This document shows, piece after piece, positions 1 to 7,271 of a stretch of DNA of 49,632 bases. Numbering within the stretch: the stretch's first letter is position 1; each line of letters opens with the position of its first letter. Under the pieces are notes generated by a model. The model searched no databases and had not been told where the DNA came from. It saw only the letters and a list, made by a program, of their open reading frames with translations. Source of the stretch: Singulisphaera sp. (GTDB taxonomy: Bacteria; Planctomycetota; Planctomycetia; Isosphaerales; Isosphaeraceae); assembly GCA_027451445.1 (NCBI GenBank), contig DAIDJG010000447.1:1-49632 (forward strand), in the 5' to 3' direction. The translations under genes and the position numbers were made by a program.

Positions 1-26
1 ACACCGCGGGTCGTGAGGGGCGTTCG

Positions 27-854
27 ATGGCCGGCGAAGGGCAAGCACTGCGTGACTGGCACCGTTTGTTCGGCCTGCTGCTGACCGACCTCTTCAGCGG
101 TTCACCCTTCATTGTCGAAATTGAAGCGGACCTGTCCGTGCAGCAGCAACTGCTCGACGTGGTGATCATACGCCGGGGCCGTGGGCGCTTCTCAGGCCGT
201 TTGCCCGACGGCCTGGAGGGGCTCCTGGCGCACAACCTGATTACGTTCAAGTCGCACCGCGAGGCGCTCGACGCCTGGGCCATGAAGGAGCTGGTCGGCC
301 ATTACGTGGCCTACCGCAAGCTCGTCAGCCGCTCGCCGTCGGATCTGCTGGACGAGGACCAGTTCCGACTTTATGCGGTGACCGCCCGCTATCCGCAGAA
401 CCTGTCGGCGCAGGTGCCCTGGCAGAGGGTCCAGGCGGGTGTTTATGATTGTCAGTGGGGCGCCGATACGATCCGTGTGGTCGTTGCGGGCGAGCTGCCG
501 CGCGAACCGCACAACGCCCCGCTGCACCTGTTCAGTGCCTCGCCGGACCTGGTCGGTTTCGGCGGCCGCGCCTACCAGCGGCACTCGCCGGACACGAGTG
601 GCCTGCTGATGCAACTGTTCAAAGGGCTTCACGCGGAGGGGTTTCCCGTGCCATACACGATGGAGGATTTCCGGCGCCAGTTCGTCAAGGAGCATTTCGC
701 GGAGCTCACGCCGGAGGACCTGGCGGATATCATCAAGTCACTGTCGCCGGAGGCTCGCCTGGCGGGTCTGACCGACGAGCAGATCCGAGAGTACCTGAAC
801 CGCTTGCCCGCGGACCGCCCCGCCGCACAGCGCAAGCCGCGGCGGAAAACGTAA
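27..854 (+). CDS. Conserved hypothetical protein, possible PD-(D/E)XK-like fold
   Basis: A 275-aa soluble protein without signal peptide or membrane segment. The ATG is preceded by a GAGGGG ribosome-binding site. The N-terminal half has the pattern of a widespread bacterial family of unknown function: an acidic beta strand (FIVEIEADLS), an aspartate in a hydrophobic strand (LLDVVII), a strand ending in lysine (LITFKS) and a helix with ELVGHYVAYRK. An aspartate strand followed by a strand ending in K resembles PD-(D/E)XK nucleases of the Rpn/transposase-associated type, but the assignment is tentative. The C-terminal 60 residues are charged helices ending in a basic tail. The next gene begins 470 bp away, so it looks monocistronic. 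No function can be assigned firmly. Confidence 0.75.
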   Translation: MAGEGQALRDWHRLFGLLLTDLFSGSPFIVEIEADLSVQQQLLDVVIIRRGRGRFSGRLPDGLEGLLAHNLITFKSHREALDAWAMKELVGHYVAYRKLVSRSPSDLLDEDQFRLYAVTARYPQNLSAQVPWQRVQAGVYDCQWGADTIRVVVAGELPREPHNAPLHLFSASPDLVGFGGRAYQRHSPDTSGLLMQLFKGLHAEGFPVPYTMEDFRRQFVKEHFAELTPEDLADIIKSLSPEARLAGLTDEQIREYLNRLPADRPAAQRKPRRKT

Positions 855-1325
855 GGGGCGGTCGTTTGCATCGTCGGTCGGTCTGCCCCTAAGCTCATCC
901 CGAGCCGACGTGGAGGCGTGGCGACGGAATCCCCACAACGGCGCCGAGTGTGCAGCCCGTCTCCCAATCTGTCTTCAAGCCAGGGGTCGGCATAACACCA
1001 AAAACCAAGCTTGACCCTCGCTCTCCTTCGACCGACCGCTGGCCACCCCGTTGGGAATGGGCATAGATGGACCGTTGACCATTTGGTATACGTGTGTCAG
1101 TGTCGAATATTCAAAAAAATCCGCGCGCCGCTGGTTTTTCCTGAATCGAGGGTCGAGCGCGGCGAGGAGCCGGGAGAATCCCTGGCAAGCGACGGGCAGC
1201 GGGTGCGAGAATGTCAACGAGGGACGGCTCCGGTCGGAACGTCTGTTCGGCATGGTCACGGCCAACGTTCTGGACGGGCCGGCCTCCGTCAATTCACTGC
1301 AACCTCCCCGCGACAGGATAGGCCC
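855..1325. other. Intergenic region with one dispersed-repeat copy
   Basis: There is no convincing gene here; the open frames are short and have shadow-type composition. The only recognisable structure is a repeat copy at 971-1029 containing CAAGCTTGACCCTCGCTC, which recurs inverted at about 2271-2315 and direct at 2369-2426. An AT-richer patch near 1075-1125 could hold the promoter of the following membrane-protein gene, but no well-spaced -35/-10 pair stands out. Confidence 0.5.
971..1029 (+). repeat. CAAGCTTG-type dispersed repeat, copy 1
   Basis: This copy runs from GTCTTCAAGCC through CAAGCTTGACCCTCG. Copy 3 at 2369-2426 is in the same orientation and matches along its length with scattered substitutions. 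Copy 2 near 2271-2315 is inverted. Copies 1 and 2 bracket the 325-aa membrane-protein gene as an inverted pair. Confidence 0.7.
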
Positions 1326-2303
1326 ATGTCCGCTGTCTCGGATCCACGCAGGATGCACGCCGGGCGGAGCGCGGCAACGCTGTCCGACCTGTTCGTCCTG
1401 GTCCTTGGCGTCGCCCTCGCGCTGTCGTTGCGCTGGGACTCGACCTGGCGCTCTACGCCCCACCCCTCCTTGCCCGGGATGCCCGTCTGGAAGTGGGACG
1501 GGGAGTTCGTCGAGGAGGCGATCGAGAAGACGTGCCTGGCGCTGATCCCGCTGATGCTCTGGCGACGTGTCCGGCTCGGGGGGGTCTGCCGGCCTGCGGA
1601 GCTGCTCCTCGTCGCCTGCGGAACCTACCCGTTGGTCGACGACATCAATTGGGCCCTCTGGCATTCTGATCCGTCGCGGCTCGGGGTCGACTTTAGCGGG
1701 GACCTCGGGGCCCTCTTCTGGTGGTGCCACACCGCCGCCTGGATCATCTGCCTTGCCGCGACGTCGGCGCTGATCCTCCGGCGCCGGAGTCTGGGAGATC
1801 GGACCTGCTCCGTCTTGCTGACCCTCATCGTGGCGACGTCGTTCGCGTGGCTCCTGGCGCCGTTGGAGAACCTGGACACCTATCTGGCCGCGCATTATAC
1901 GCTCGGGCCAGCGGGCGAGACCGCGCTGGGCGTGGCGACCCGCACGGCCGCGTTCCTGATTCCGGGCGTCCTCGGTGCCGCCGCCGTCCGTGATACCTTC
2001 CGCCGTCCACAGTCCATGACGGTATTGGGATGGGCCGGCCTGTTGCTTGCCGCGTGCGACCTGATCGTTGCCCTGCCGGTCAACCTCTGGGGACGCTACA
2101 TGCCGGCGATCCCACCCCTTCACGACGTCCAGCTCCACGCCATGTACTTCGGCGGCCCGCTGGTCGCGGGCATCCACGGCGGGCTACTCGCTCCATGGAT
2201 CGGGGCACGTTGGGATCGCTGGTTCAGCCCGGCTGGCCCTGAGCCCGGCCCCAGTGGCACATCAGATGCTAGGGAGGGAGCGGGGGTCAAGCTTTGTTCT
2301 TAG
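1326..2303 (+). CDS. Polytopic membrane protein of unknown function
   Basis: A 325-aa integral membrane protein. The frame is open further upstream, but hydrophobic, protein-like sequence begins at this ATG (MSAVSDPRR), with a weak AGGATA upstream. About six to seven hydrophobic segments can be seen, at roughly residues 18-35, 58-80, 125-150, 158-178, 205-225, 235-255 and 275-300. Tryptophans and acidic residues lie in the loops. No catalytic signature was recognised. The last codons (GVKLCS) and the stop are made of an inverted copy of the CAAGCTTG repeat, so the native C-terminus may have been replaced. No partner gene is adjacent. Confidence 0.7.
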   Translation: MSAVSDPRRMHAGRSAATLSDLFVLVLGVALALSLRWDSTWRSTPHPSLPGMPVWKWDGEFVEEAIEKTCLALIPLMLWRRVRLGGVCRPAELLLVACGTYPLVDDINWALWHSDPSRLGVDFSGDLGALFWWCHTAAWIICLAATSALILRRRSLGDRTCSVLLTLIVATSFAWLLAPLENLDTYLAAHYTLGPAGETALGVATRTAAFLIPGVLGAAAVRDTFRRPQSMTVLGWAGLLLAACDLIVALPVNLWGRYMPAIPPLHDVQLHAMYFGGPLVAGIHGGLLAPWIGARWDRWFSPAGPEPGPSGTSDAREGAGVKLCS

Positions 2304-2315
2304 TTTTTGTGTCGC
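2271..2315 (-). repeat. CAAGCTTG-type dispersed repeat, copy 2 (inverted)
   Basis: Reverse-complement partial copy of the repeats at 971-1029 and 2369-2426, with core GGGGGTCAAGCTT. It overlaps the 3' end of the membrane-protein gene and supplies its stop codon (TAG at 2301-2303). Confidence 0.55.
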
Positions 2316-2368
2316 GTTGGAAGACCACCGATTCGCCAGCCATCGTTCATGAAAGCCCGAAACTGAGA

Positions 2369-2426
2369 TGTCTTCAAGCCGAGGGTTGGCAAAAAACCAA
2401 AAAACAAGCTTGATCTCCGTTCCTGA
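2369..2426 (+). repeat. CAAGCTTG-type dispersed repeat, copy 3
   Basis: Same orientation and order as copy 1: TCTTCAAGCC, then a GGGTTGGC segment, an A-rich AAAAAACC block and CAAGCTTGATCTCC. It lies between two convergent genes, about 60 bp beyond copy 2, so copies 2 and 3 together can form a large hairpin. Confidence 0.65.
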
Positions 2427-2434
2427 CGGGCGAT

Positions 2435-2480
2435 GTGGGTCTCGCACCGCTGCGCGGCGTTCCAACCCACCCGGCGATCC
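2435..2480. repeat. Short palindromic GTGGGT...ACCCAC repeat
   Basis: GTGGGTCTCGCACCGC is followed by GCGGCGTTCCAACCCAC, giving an imperfect hairpin. A longer relative is at 37486-37584. It sits beside the 3' end of the minus-strand surface-protein gene. Confidence 0.45.
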
Positions 2481-2497
2481 GGACTTGGACCTCGTCC

Positions 2498-3049
2498 TCA
2501 ACCCACGAGTGAGGCCGAGAGTTGGATGGTGAACTTTCCGGGGAGTCCCGCCTTGGGGACCTTGCCCGTCAACTTGATGCCGCTGAAGCTCAACGTCGCC
2601 GTGCCGGTGTAACCGGCGGATGCCGCCGCGGAGTAGGCCCCCGTTGCGCCGGTGACGGTGATGTTGTACGTGGTGCTCACGCCGTTCTGCCGTACGCTGA
2701 GCGCCGGCCCTTGCAACGCGAGGGTCACCGATCCGTGCGCGTTCTTCAGCGTCAGCGTCCCCTGGCTCTCCTGGTTGAACGGCGGGGCCACGGTGCCGTT
2801 CCCACTGAGGGAGCCCGTCGTTTGGAATTTGATGCCGTCGACCGCGCCCGACCCGCTCAGCTTGACCGAATACCCCGAGCCGGGCAGATTCGCAACCGGC
2901 GGGAACGAGTGCGAAGACCCCGAAATGTGACCCGATAACACCGGGGGCAGCGTCAAGGGCGCGAGCGACGCCACCACGCCATGACTCAAGACGACCCGGT
3001 CCTCAAGCGCTCCGTGGAGCAACGGACGAAATTGACGACGCGTACGCAT
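2498..3049 (-). CDS. Surface protein with planctomycete N-terminal LEDR-LS signature
   Basis: A 183-aa protein. The start at 3049 is chosen because it follows a GAGGGG ribosome-binding site and gives the N-terminus MRTRRQFRPLLHGALEDR. An arginine-rich segment, then LEDR and VVLS, is the signature that begins many planctomycete extracellular proteins and is thought to act in export or anchoring. The same signature starts the protein at 37667. The rest is rich in Gly, Ser and Thr with alternating hydrophobic residues and no cysteines, suggesting beta structure. No catalytic motif is visible. It is divergent from the gene at 3338. Confidence 0.7.
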   Translation of the reverse strand: MRTRRQFRPLLHGALEDRVVLSHGVVASLAPLTLPPVLSGHISGSSHSFPPVANLPGSGYSVKLSGSGAVDGIKFQTTGSLSGNGTVAPPFNQESQGTLTLKNAHGSVTLALQGPALSVRQNGVSTTYNITVTGATGAYSAAASAGYTGTATLSFSGIKLTGKVPKAGLPGKFTIQLSASLVG

Positions 3050-3279
3050 GGTTCCCCTCAGCGGCTGGTAGAATGAGTTGCTCGTCCGGCAGCCGGGTTG
3101 ATCCGCTACCATGCAAGCAACACATGACTAGAACTCAAAAATTTAGGTCAACCGAGCGATTTCTCACCAATAAAAGGATTACACAACATTTGCCGGATAG
3201 TCAAGATAGGCGGCATAAGCTGAATTTCGGGAGCACGGTGGGGTCGCCCGGCTCTTACGCTGCCCCAAAGCAATAGCGA

Positions 3280-3307
3280 TTGATGTATATATAAATGAAA
3301 ATATAAA
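3280..3307 (+). promoter_or_regulatory. Candidate promoter in an AT-rich island
   Basis: TTGATG (3280-3285), a 16-bp spacer and TATAAA (3302-3307) lie in an AT-rich stretch of about 70 bp that stands out against the GC-rich surroundings. Transcription would begin near 3314, just ahead of the gene starting at 3338 or 3371. The whole island is A/T rich, so chance -10-like hexamers are expected. Confidence 0.35.
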
Positions 3308-3337
3308 CTAGTAATATTAATAATTAAACATATAACT

Positions 3338-3928
3338 ATGACAATTTTGGAACACAACAAAGGCAGCGAGATGGACGACCTGACCCTGGAACAAACACGG
3401 GACTTTTACCGGGCGGGAGCCGGCTTTTACCGGCAGTCCCCGTGGCGGATCGTGGATGAGAAGGCGACGATCGAGGTGAAGTGTGAGCAACTCGTGGGCG
3501 GTCCGTGGTTTGCCGTCATCCTCGGGAGGAGAGGCAAGGTCACGGGGTTGTTGCTGTTCGACGGCTGGGAGGGCCGGTCGTTGATGGCTCAGGAGGACTA
3601 CGAGACCATCGCCGACCGCCTGGAGATGATTGCCGTTTACTTTGAGAATTGGCGGCAGTTGAACCCGAGCGCTGTGGAGACAGCGAAACAGCACGGGTTC
3701 GAGGTTGCGGGTCCTTATGCTTTCCCGCACCCTTTCCGTATGGAACAGGGCCGTCGCTTCCGCCCTCTCGTGGCCTGGGAGCTGGAGCTGCTGGAAGCCT
3801 GTCTGTGCGTGATCCCTGACTTCCTGAAACGGGCCGGGAACCGATCGCAGGAAGTTTTCGAGTATGCGTTTGATGGGACGGTCGGCAAGATGACGTTGGA
3901 CCTGTCGTGGGCCTCAGGGAAGCGCTAG
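3338..3928 (+). CDS. Conserved hypothetical protein (DUF6930/DUF7309-like?)
   Basis: A 196-aa cytoplasmic-type protein. Two starts are possible: ATG at 3338 and ATG at 3371 (MDDLTLEQ). The second has a purine-rich GGCAGCGAG before it and may be the true one. Around residues 35-75 it has the pattern SPWRIVDEKATIEV, then an aromatic strand ending in VILGRRG and a strand with LLLFDGWEG. This resembles the DUF6930/DUF7309 class of small bacterial proteins of unknown role, recognised by eye only. The second half has helices and an aromatic-rich segment. It appears to be a single gene with its own AT-rich promoter region. Function unknown. Confidence 0.65.
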   Translation: MTILEHNKGSEMDDLTLEQTRDFYRAGAGFYRQSPWRIVDEKATIEVKCEQLVGGPWFAVILGRRGKVTGLLLFDGWEGRSLMAQEDYETIADRLEMIAVYFENWRQLNPSAVETAKQHGFEVAGPYAFPHPFRMEQGRRFRPLVAWELELLEACLCVIPDFLKRAGNRSQEVFEYAFDGTVGKMTLDLSWASGKR

Positions 3929-4056
3929 CCGGTTTGCACGTATGACCGCAAGGAACCTTGGCCATGGAAACTGGCTCCCTCGAAAACGAATGAACGTCTG
4001 GCCCTGGCATACCGCGATCCCGTGTTCCTTGCAAAGGCGTGTCTCAGGAGGTTGCG

Positions 4057-4371
4057 ATGAGCCCCGATGGCGCTTGGTGTTTCTCCGATCCCGCGGACAC
4101 CGAAGTCATCACGCTCGCTCGGATCCTCGAAGGCAGCGCTCCGCTCTTGCTCGTCACGCACGACGAGGACGACGGCGGCTGGCAGTTCCTGGACGGCGAG
4201 CACGTTTTCGAGGACGACGCGGTTGTCGCGTGCCTCGGTGAGATGGTGCAATTCGACCCCAGCCTCCTCGAGCTCGCGGACCTCCCCGTCGGCTGGTATG
4301 CCTGGCGGACGCGACCCGATCAGCCCTGGACCTGGGCCGCCGGCGAGCCGCCGTCCGTCCTGCCGGGGTGA
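4057..4371 (+). CDS. Small acidic conserved hypothetical protein
   Basis: A 104-aa acidic protein. The start at 4057 is favoured over an in-frame ATG at 4039 because a near-perfect AGGAGG (4046-4051) sits five bases upstream. The sequence follows a recurrent bacterial pattern: a strand with FSDPADTEVI, a strand with LLLVTHDEDDGGWQFL, an aspartate-rich loop, then FDPSLLELADLPVGWYAW. Such proteins are common small cytoplasmic unknowns, sometimes compared with immunity-type domains. No toxin gene is visible beside it. It is convergent with the gene ending at 4450. Confidence 0.7.
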   Translation: MSPDGAWCFSDPADTEVITLARILEGSAPLLLVTHDEDDGGWQFLDGEHVFEDDAVVACLGEMVQFDPSLLELADLPVGWYAWRTRPDQPWTWAAGEPPSVLPG

Positions 4372-4449
4372 GGGACGGTTCCATGCTGTACTTTTCGTCA
4401 CCCGAAGTCCATGAGACGGGGAAACGGGATAAATGGCTCCGTGCCATTT

Positions 4450-5091
4450 TCATTGGTCCGGGCGGGTGTGGCGGGCGAGGAACTCCTTGCCCAGCAGCAG
4501 ATCGAGCACCCAGCAGCCGCGCCAGTGTTCGTCCTCGTACCGGCAGTGGTCGACGAGATCTTCCTGGTGGCAGCCAGCCTGCTCGAGGGCGTCGGCGAGC
4601 TCCGGCATGCGTTCAAACGCCCGCTCATCGTAGATCTGTCGGGCGAGCTCCAGCACTTCGGGCTGCCGCCAGGCGGGTTCGATCTCGACCGTGCGGAAGG
4701 GAAGAGGCCCGAGGATGTCGCATACCACCGCGCGCCGCTTTCGGTCCTCAGCAAGGTTGACCGGACGGCCGATCACACACGGCCGCTCCACGGCCCGGTG
4801 CGCTTTTCCGGCGGCCCGAATGACTTCGAGCGGTTCCTTGCCCTGGAGCGCGATCGCCGCGAACTGAGCAGCCTCGTGGGCGGCGTTCAATTCCTCGCGG
4901 CTGGCCTGTCCGTCCTCGAACCGTTCCGCGGTCTCGACTGCAGTGCGGCTGCGTTCATCCTTGAGCAAACTCCAGTCGATGCGACAAAATCCGCACAGGA
5001 TAAGATTCCACTTGCGCGTAGTGCGCCCGTTGCTCGTCTCCTGGAGCATCGTCATCGAATCGTTGCAGCGCAGCCATTCGGCTTCGGTCAT
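4450..5091 (-). CDS. Planctomycete 'MTEAEWL' paralogue-family protein
   Basis: A 213-aa protein. The start at 5091 gives MTEAEWLRCNDSMTML, the characteristic beginning of a large family in Gemmata-like planctomycetes, and is preceded by GGGAGG. Family features present are a CGFCRIDW segment matching the usual cysteine cluster, DERSRTAVETAERFEDG, a central CDILGPLPFR segment, and the C-terminal pattern ARQIYDERAFERMPELADAL, then CRYEDEHWRGCWVLDLLLGKE. The conserved Cys, His and Trp suggest a structural or metal-binding role, but the function is unknown. Length is typical and the protein looks intact. Confidence 0.75.
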   Translation of the reverse strand: MTEAEWLRCNDSMTMLQETSNGRTTRKWNLILCGFCRIDWSLLKDERSRTAVETAERFEDGQASREELNAAHEAAQFAAIALQGKEPLEVIRAAGKAHRAVERPCVIGRPVNLAEDRKRRAVVCDILGPLPFRTVEIEPAWRQPEVLELARQIYDERAFERMPELADALEQAGCHQEDLVDHCRYEDEHWRGCWVLDLLLGKEFLARHTRPDQ

Positions 5092-5297
5092 GCACACCTC
5101 CCCAAAACGCATTGTCCGAGATGCCCTGGATTCCAGAGCGCCAAACGGTTGGATTGCGCGCGCCGGAAGGCGCCCCCATTTTTGCCCGGGGGCAAACCTA
5201 TTTCCCTGACCCTTGTGAGGATGATTATTTATTGATGTAATTGATGTGTTATTAACGTACGTGCATGGTTCGCTTGTGGGCACTCTGCCATACCGGC

Positions 5298-6059
5298 TCA
5301 GGGTTGGCCCAACACAAAACGCAGCAACCCCTCCAGATTGTTCGAGGTTTTGTCAGCCTCGATCCCCAGTTCTTCGGCGGGCAGGTTGAAGCGATTGACC
5401 CAGTAGGTCGGGTAACCGAAGCGCTTGGCTCCGTAGGCGTCCCATCCGCCGAAGGCGGCGAAGACGATCTCGTCTTTTTTGAGGTTCAGCCGTTTCATCC
5501 CCAGTTCGTACGCACGAGGGTCGGGTTTGTAGGTGCCGTTGGCTTCGGTGCTCAACAGTTCGTCGAAGAGGTCGACGATCCCTGCCCCCTCGGCATTCGA
5601 GCGGAGCATTTTCGGGCTGAAGTTGGCGATTGTGATGATGCGGATGCCCGAGGCCTTCAGCTTGCGCAACGCGTCGACGGCGTCGGGCCACGGTTTCAGA
5701 TGAAGGTAGGCGTTCACAAGCCGGTTTCGGGTTTCGGGCGGCAGGTCCAGCTTCAACGCTTTCGCGGTGTACACCAGGGCGTCCTCGGTGACGCGCAGGA
5801 AATCCTCGTGGCGGTCGGTAATGGTGCGCAGGAAGCCGTATTCGAACTGCTTCGCGCGCCAGGCCTTGGTGAACTCCGCGCCCTTGCCGGGAAAGGCTTT
5901 CTCAACCTCGGGGATCACGGAGTTGGGATCGAAGATCACAAAGTAGTCGAACGCAATGGCCTTGAACCGCGGAGTCGTTTGTTCCTGTGCGACGCTTTGG
6001 CCGTGAAGGATCATTGTGGCAACGGCGAGCGCGAAAATCTTGATTGCGTGGGATCGCAT
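5298..6059 (-). CDS. Exported HAD-superfamily hydrolase (haloacid dehalogenase type II-like)
   Basis: A 253-aa protein. The start at 6059 follows an AGAGGG site and opens an N-terminal signal peptide (MRSHAIKIFALAVATM..., cleavage likely near SVAQ). The mature part is a HAD hydrolase of the L-2-haloacid dehalogenase type: nucleophile strand AIAFDYFVIFD (Asp38), a helical cap, IITIANFSP at motif II, lysine in NGTYKPDPRAYEL at motif III and FAAFGGWDAYGAKRFGYP at motif IV. The segment after the nucleophile is one residue shorter than the usual DAYGTLFD and lacks its threonine, so the substrate may not be a haloacid. It is divergent from the TIM-barrel gene at 6209. Confidence 0.8.
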   Translation of the reverse strand: MRSHAIKIFALAVATMILHGQSVAQEQTTPRFKAIAFDYFVIFDPNSVIPEVEKAFPGKGAEFTKAWRAKQFEYGFLRTITDRHEDFLRVTEDALVYTAKALKLDLPPETRNRLVNAYLHLKPWPDAVDALRKLKASGIRIITIANFSPKMLRSNAEGAGIVDLFDELLSTEANGTYKPDPRAYELGMKRLNLKKDEIVFAAFGGWDAYGAKRFGYPTYWVNRFNLPAEELGIEADKTSNNLEGLLRFVLGQP

Positions 6060-6208
6060 CGTATGATCGCCCTCTGGGAGTCGTCGTCGAGGCATAGAAA
6101 CCCTAATGATCGACGTGGGGTCGAATCAGGCCGGACCAGCCGGCTCACTTTGCCAGCGTCGTCGTGGCTCTGTCAACGTCAGACGACGTTACGGCCGGGA
6201 GTCGCACG

Positions 6209-7171
6209 ATGAAACGGTCGATGAATCGCCGGGAGTTCTGCAACCACGCGTGGCTTGCGCCCGTCATTGGGGCCGCGGGCTGCACCCTGATCGGCAGCCA
6301 CCGCGCCGCGTTGGCGCGGCCCATTGTGCGCACGGGCACGCCGAAGCTCAAGACAAGCTTGAATGCTTACTCCTTCAATCATGCGCTCAACGACCAACTC
6401 AAGGGACGAGCCAAGGGCGTCTCGCTCTTCGACCTGCTGGAATTCTGCGCCGACGCGAATATCGACGCCTTCGATCCCACTGGCTACTTCTTCCCGGGGT
6501 ATCCCAATGTACCGTCAGAGAAATATCTGAATGATTTCAAGCGGAGGGCGTTTCAGCTTGGGGTCGAGATCAGCGGGACGGGCGTGCACAACGATTTTGC
6601 GACGCCTGACCGGATGTTGCGAGCCGCGGACGTTCACCATGTGAAGGAATGGATCGAGTGTGCGGCACGGATGGGTGCGCCGGTGTTGCGGGTGTTCGCG
6701 GGGACGATGCCGGAGGGGTACGCGTGGGAGAAGGTTGCCTCGTGGATGGTGGACGAGTTGAAGAAGTGCGTCGCGCACGCCGCGAAGTTTGGCGTCGTGA
6801 TCGGCATTCAAAACCGCGGCGACATGCTCAAGAGCGCCGAGGATGTGATCAAGATCGTGCAGATGGTCGATTCCGACTGGTTCGGGGTGGTCGTCGACAC
6901 CGGCGCCTTCCAGACGCCCGACCCGTATCAGGATATTGCGCGCGTGTTGCCGTACGCGGTCAACTGGCGGCTCAAGGAGAAGCTCGACGGCCCCGAGGGT
7001 TCAATCAAGATCGACATGAAGCGGTTGGTGAAGATCATCGAGGATGCCGGCTACCGCGGCTACATTCCGATCGAGACGCTTGCCGCGAAGGATGAGACGA
7101 ACTACGATCCGCGCAGCCGCGTTTTAGGGTTGCTCGCTGCGCTGCGCGAGGCCATGAATCACGGAAGTTGA
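6209..7171 (+). CDS. Exported sugar phosphate isomerase/epimerase-like TIM-barrel protein
   Basis: A 320-aa protein. The start at 6209 gives MKRSMNRREF, a twin-arginine-like export signal, followed by a hydrophobic stretch with a possible lipobox (AAGC). The mature part matches the xylose isomerase-like TIM barrel (AP endonuclease 2 superfamily): SLNAYSFNHAL at strand 1, VLRVFAG, GVVIGIQNRGD, WFGVVVDTGAF, AVNWRLKEK and YIPIETL. The position usually holding the first metal-binding Glu reads Gln (IGIQNRGD), as I recall for planctomycete members. The substrate is unknown. The family is commonly exported in planctomycetes and linked with carbohydrate processing. Confidence 0.8.
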   Translation: MKRSMNRREFCNHAWLAPVIGAAGCTLIGSHRAALARPIVRTGTPKLKTSLNAYSFNHALNDQLKGRAKGVSLFDLLEFCADANIDAFDPTGYFFPGYPNVPSEKYLNDFKRRAFQLGVEISGTGVHNDFATPDRMLRAADVHHVKEWIECAARMGAPVLRVFAGTMPEGYAWEKVASWMVDELKKCVAHAAKFGVVIGIQNRGDMLKSAEDVIKIVQMVDSDWFGVVVDTGAFQTPDPYQDIARVLPYAVNWRLKEKLDGPEGSIKIDMKRLVKIIEDAGYRGYIPIETLAAKDETNYDPRSRVLGLLAALREAMNHGS

Positions 7172-7271
7172 GGGATTCCACTGACGGATGGCGCTCGGGG
7201 GGCAACTTCGTGGCGATGGCAACGCCCGAAGGGTGAATGTGCCCCGTCTTCGTCAAGGAGGTCGACCTTTC

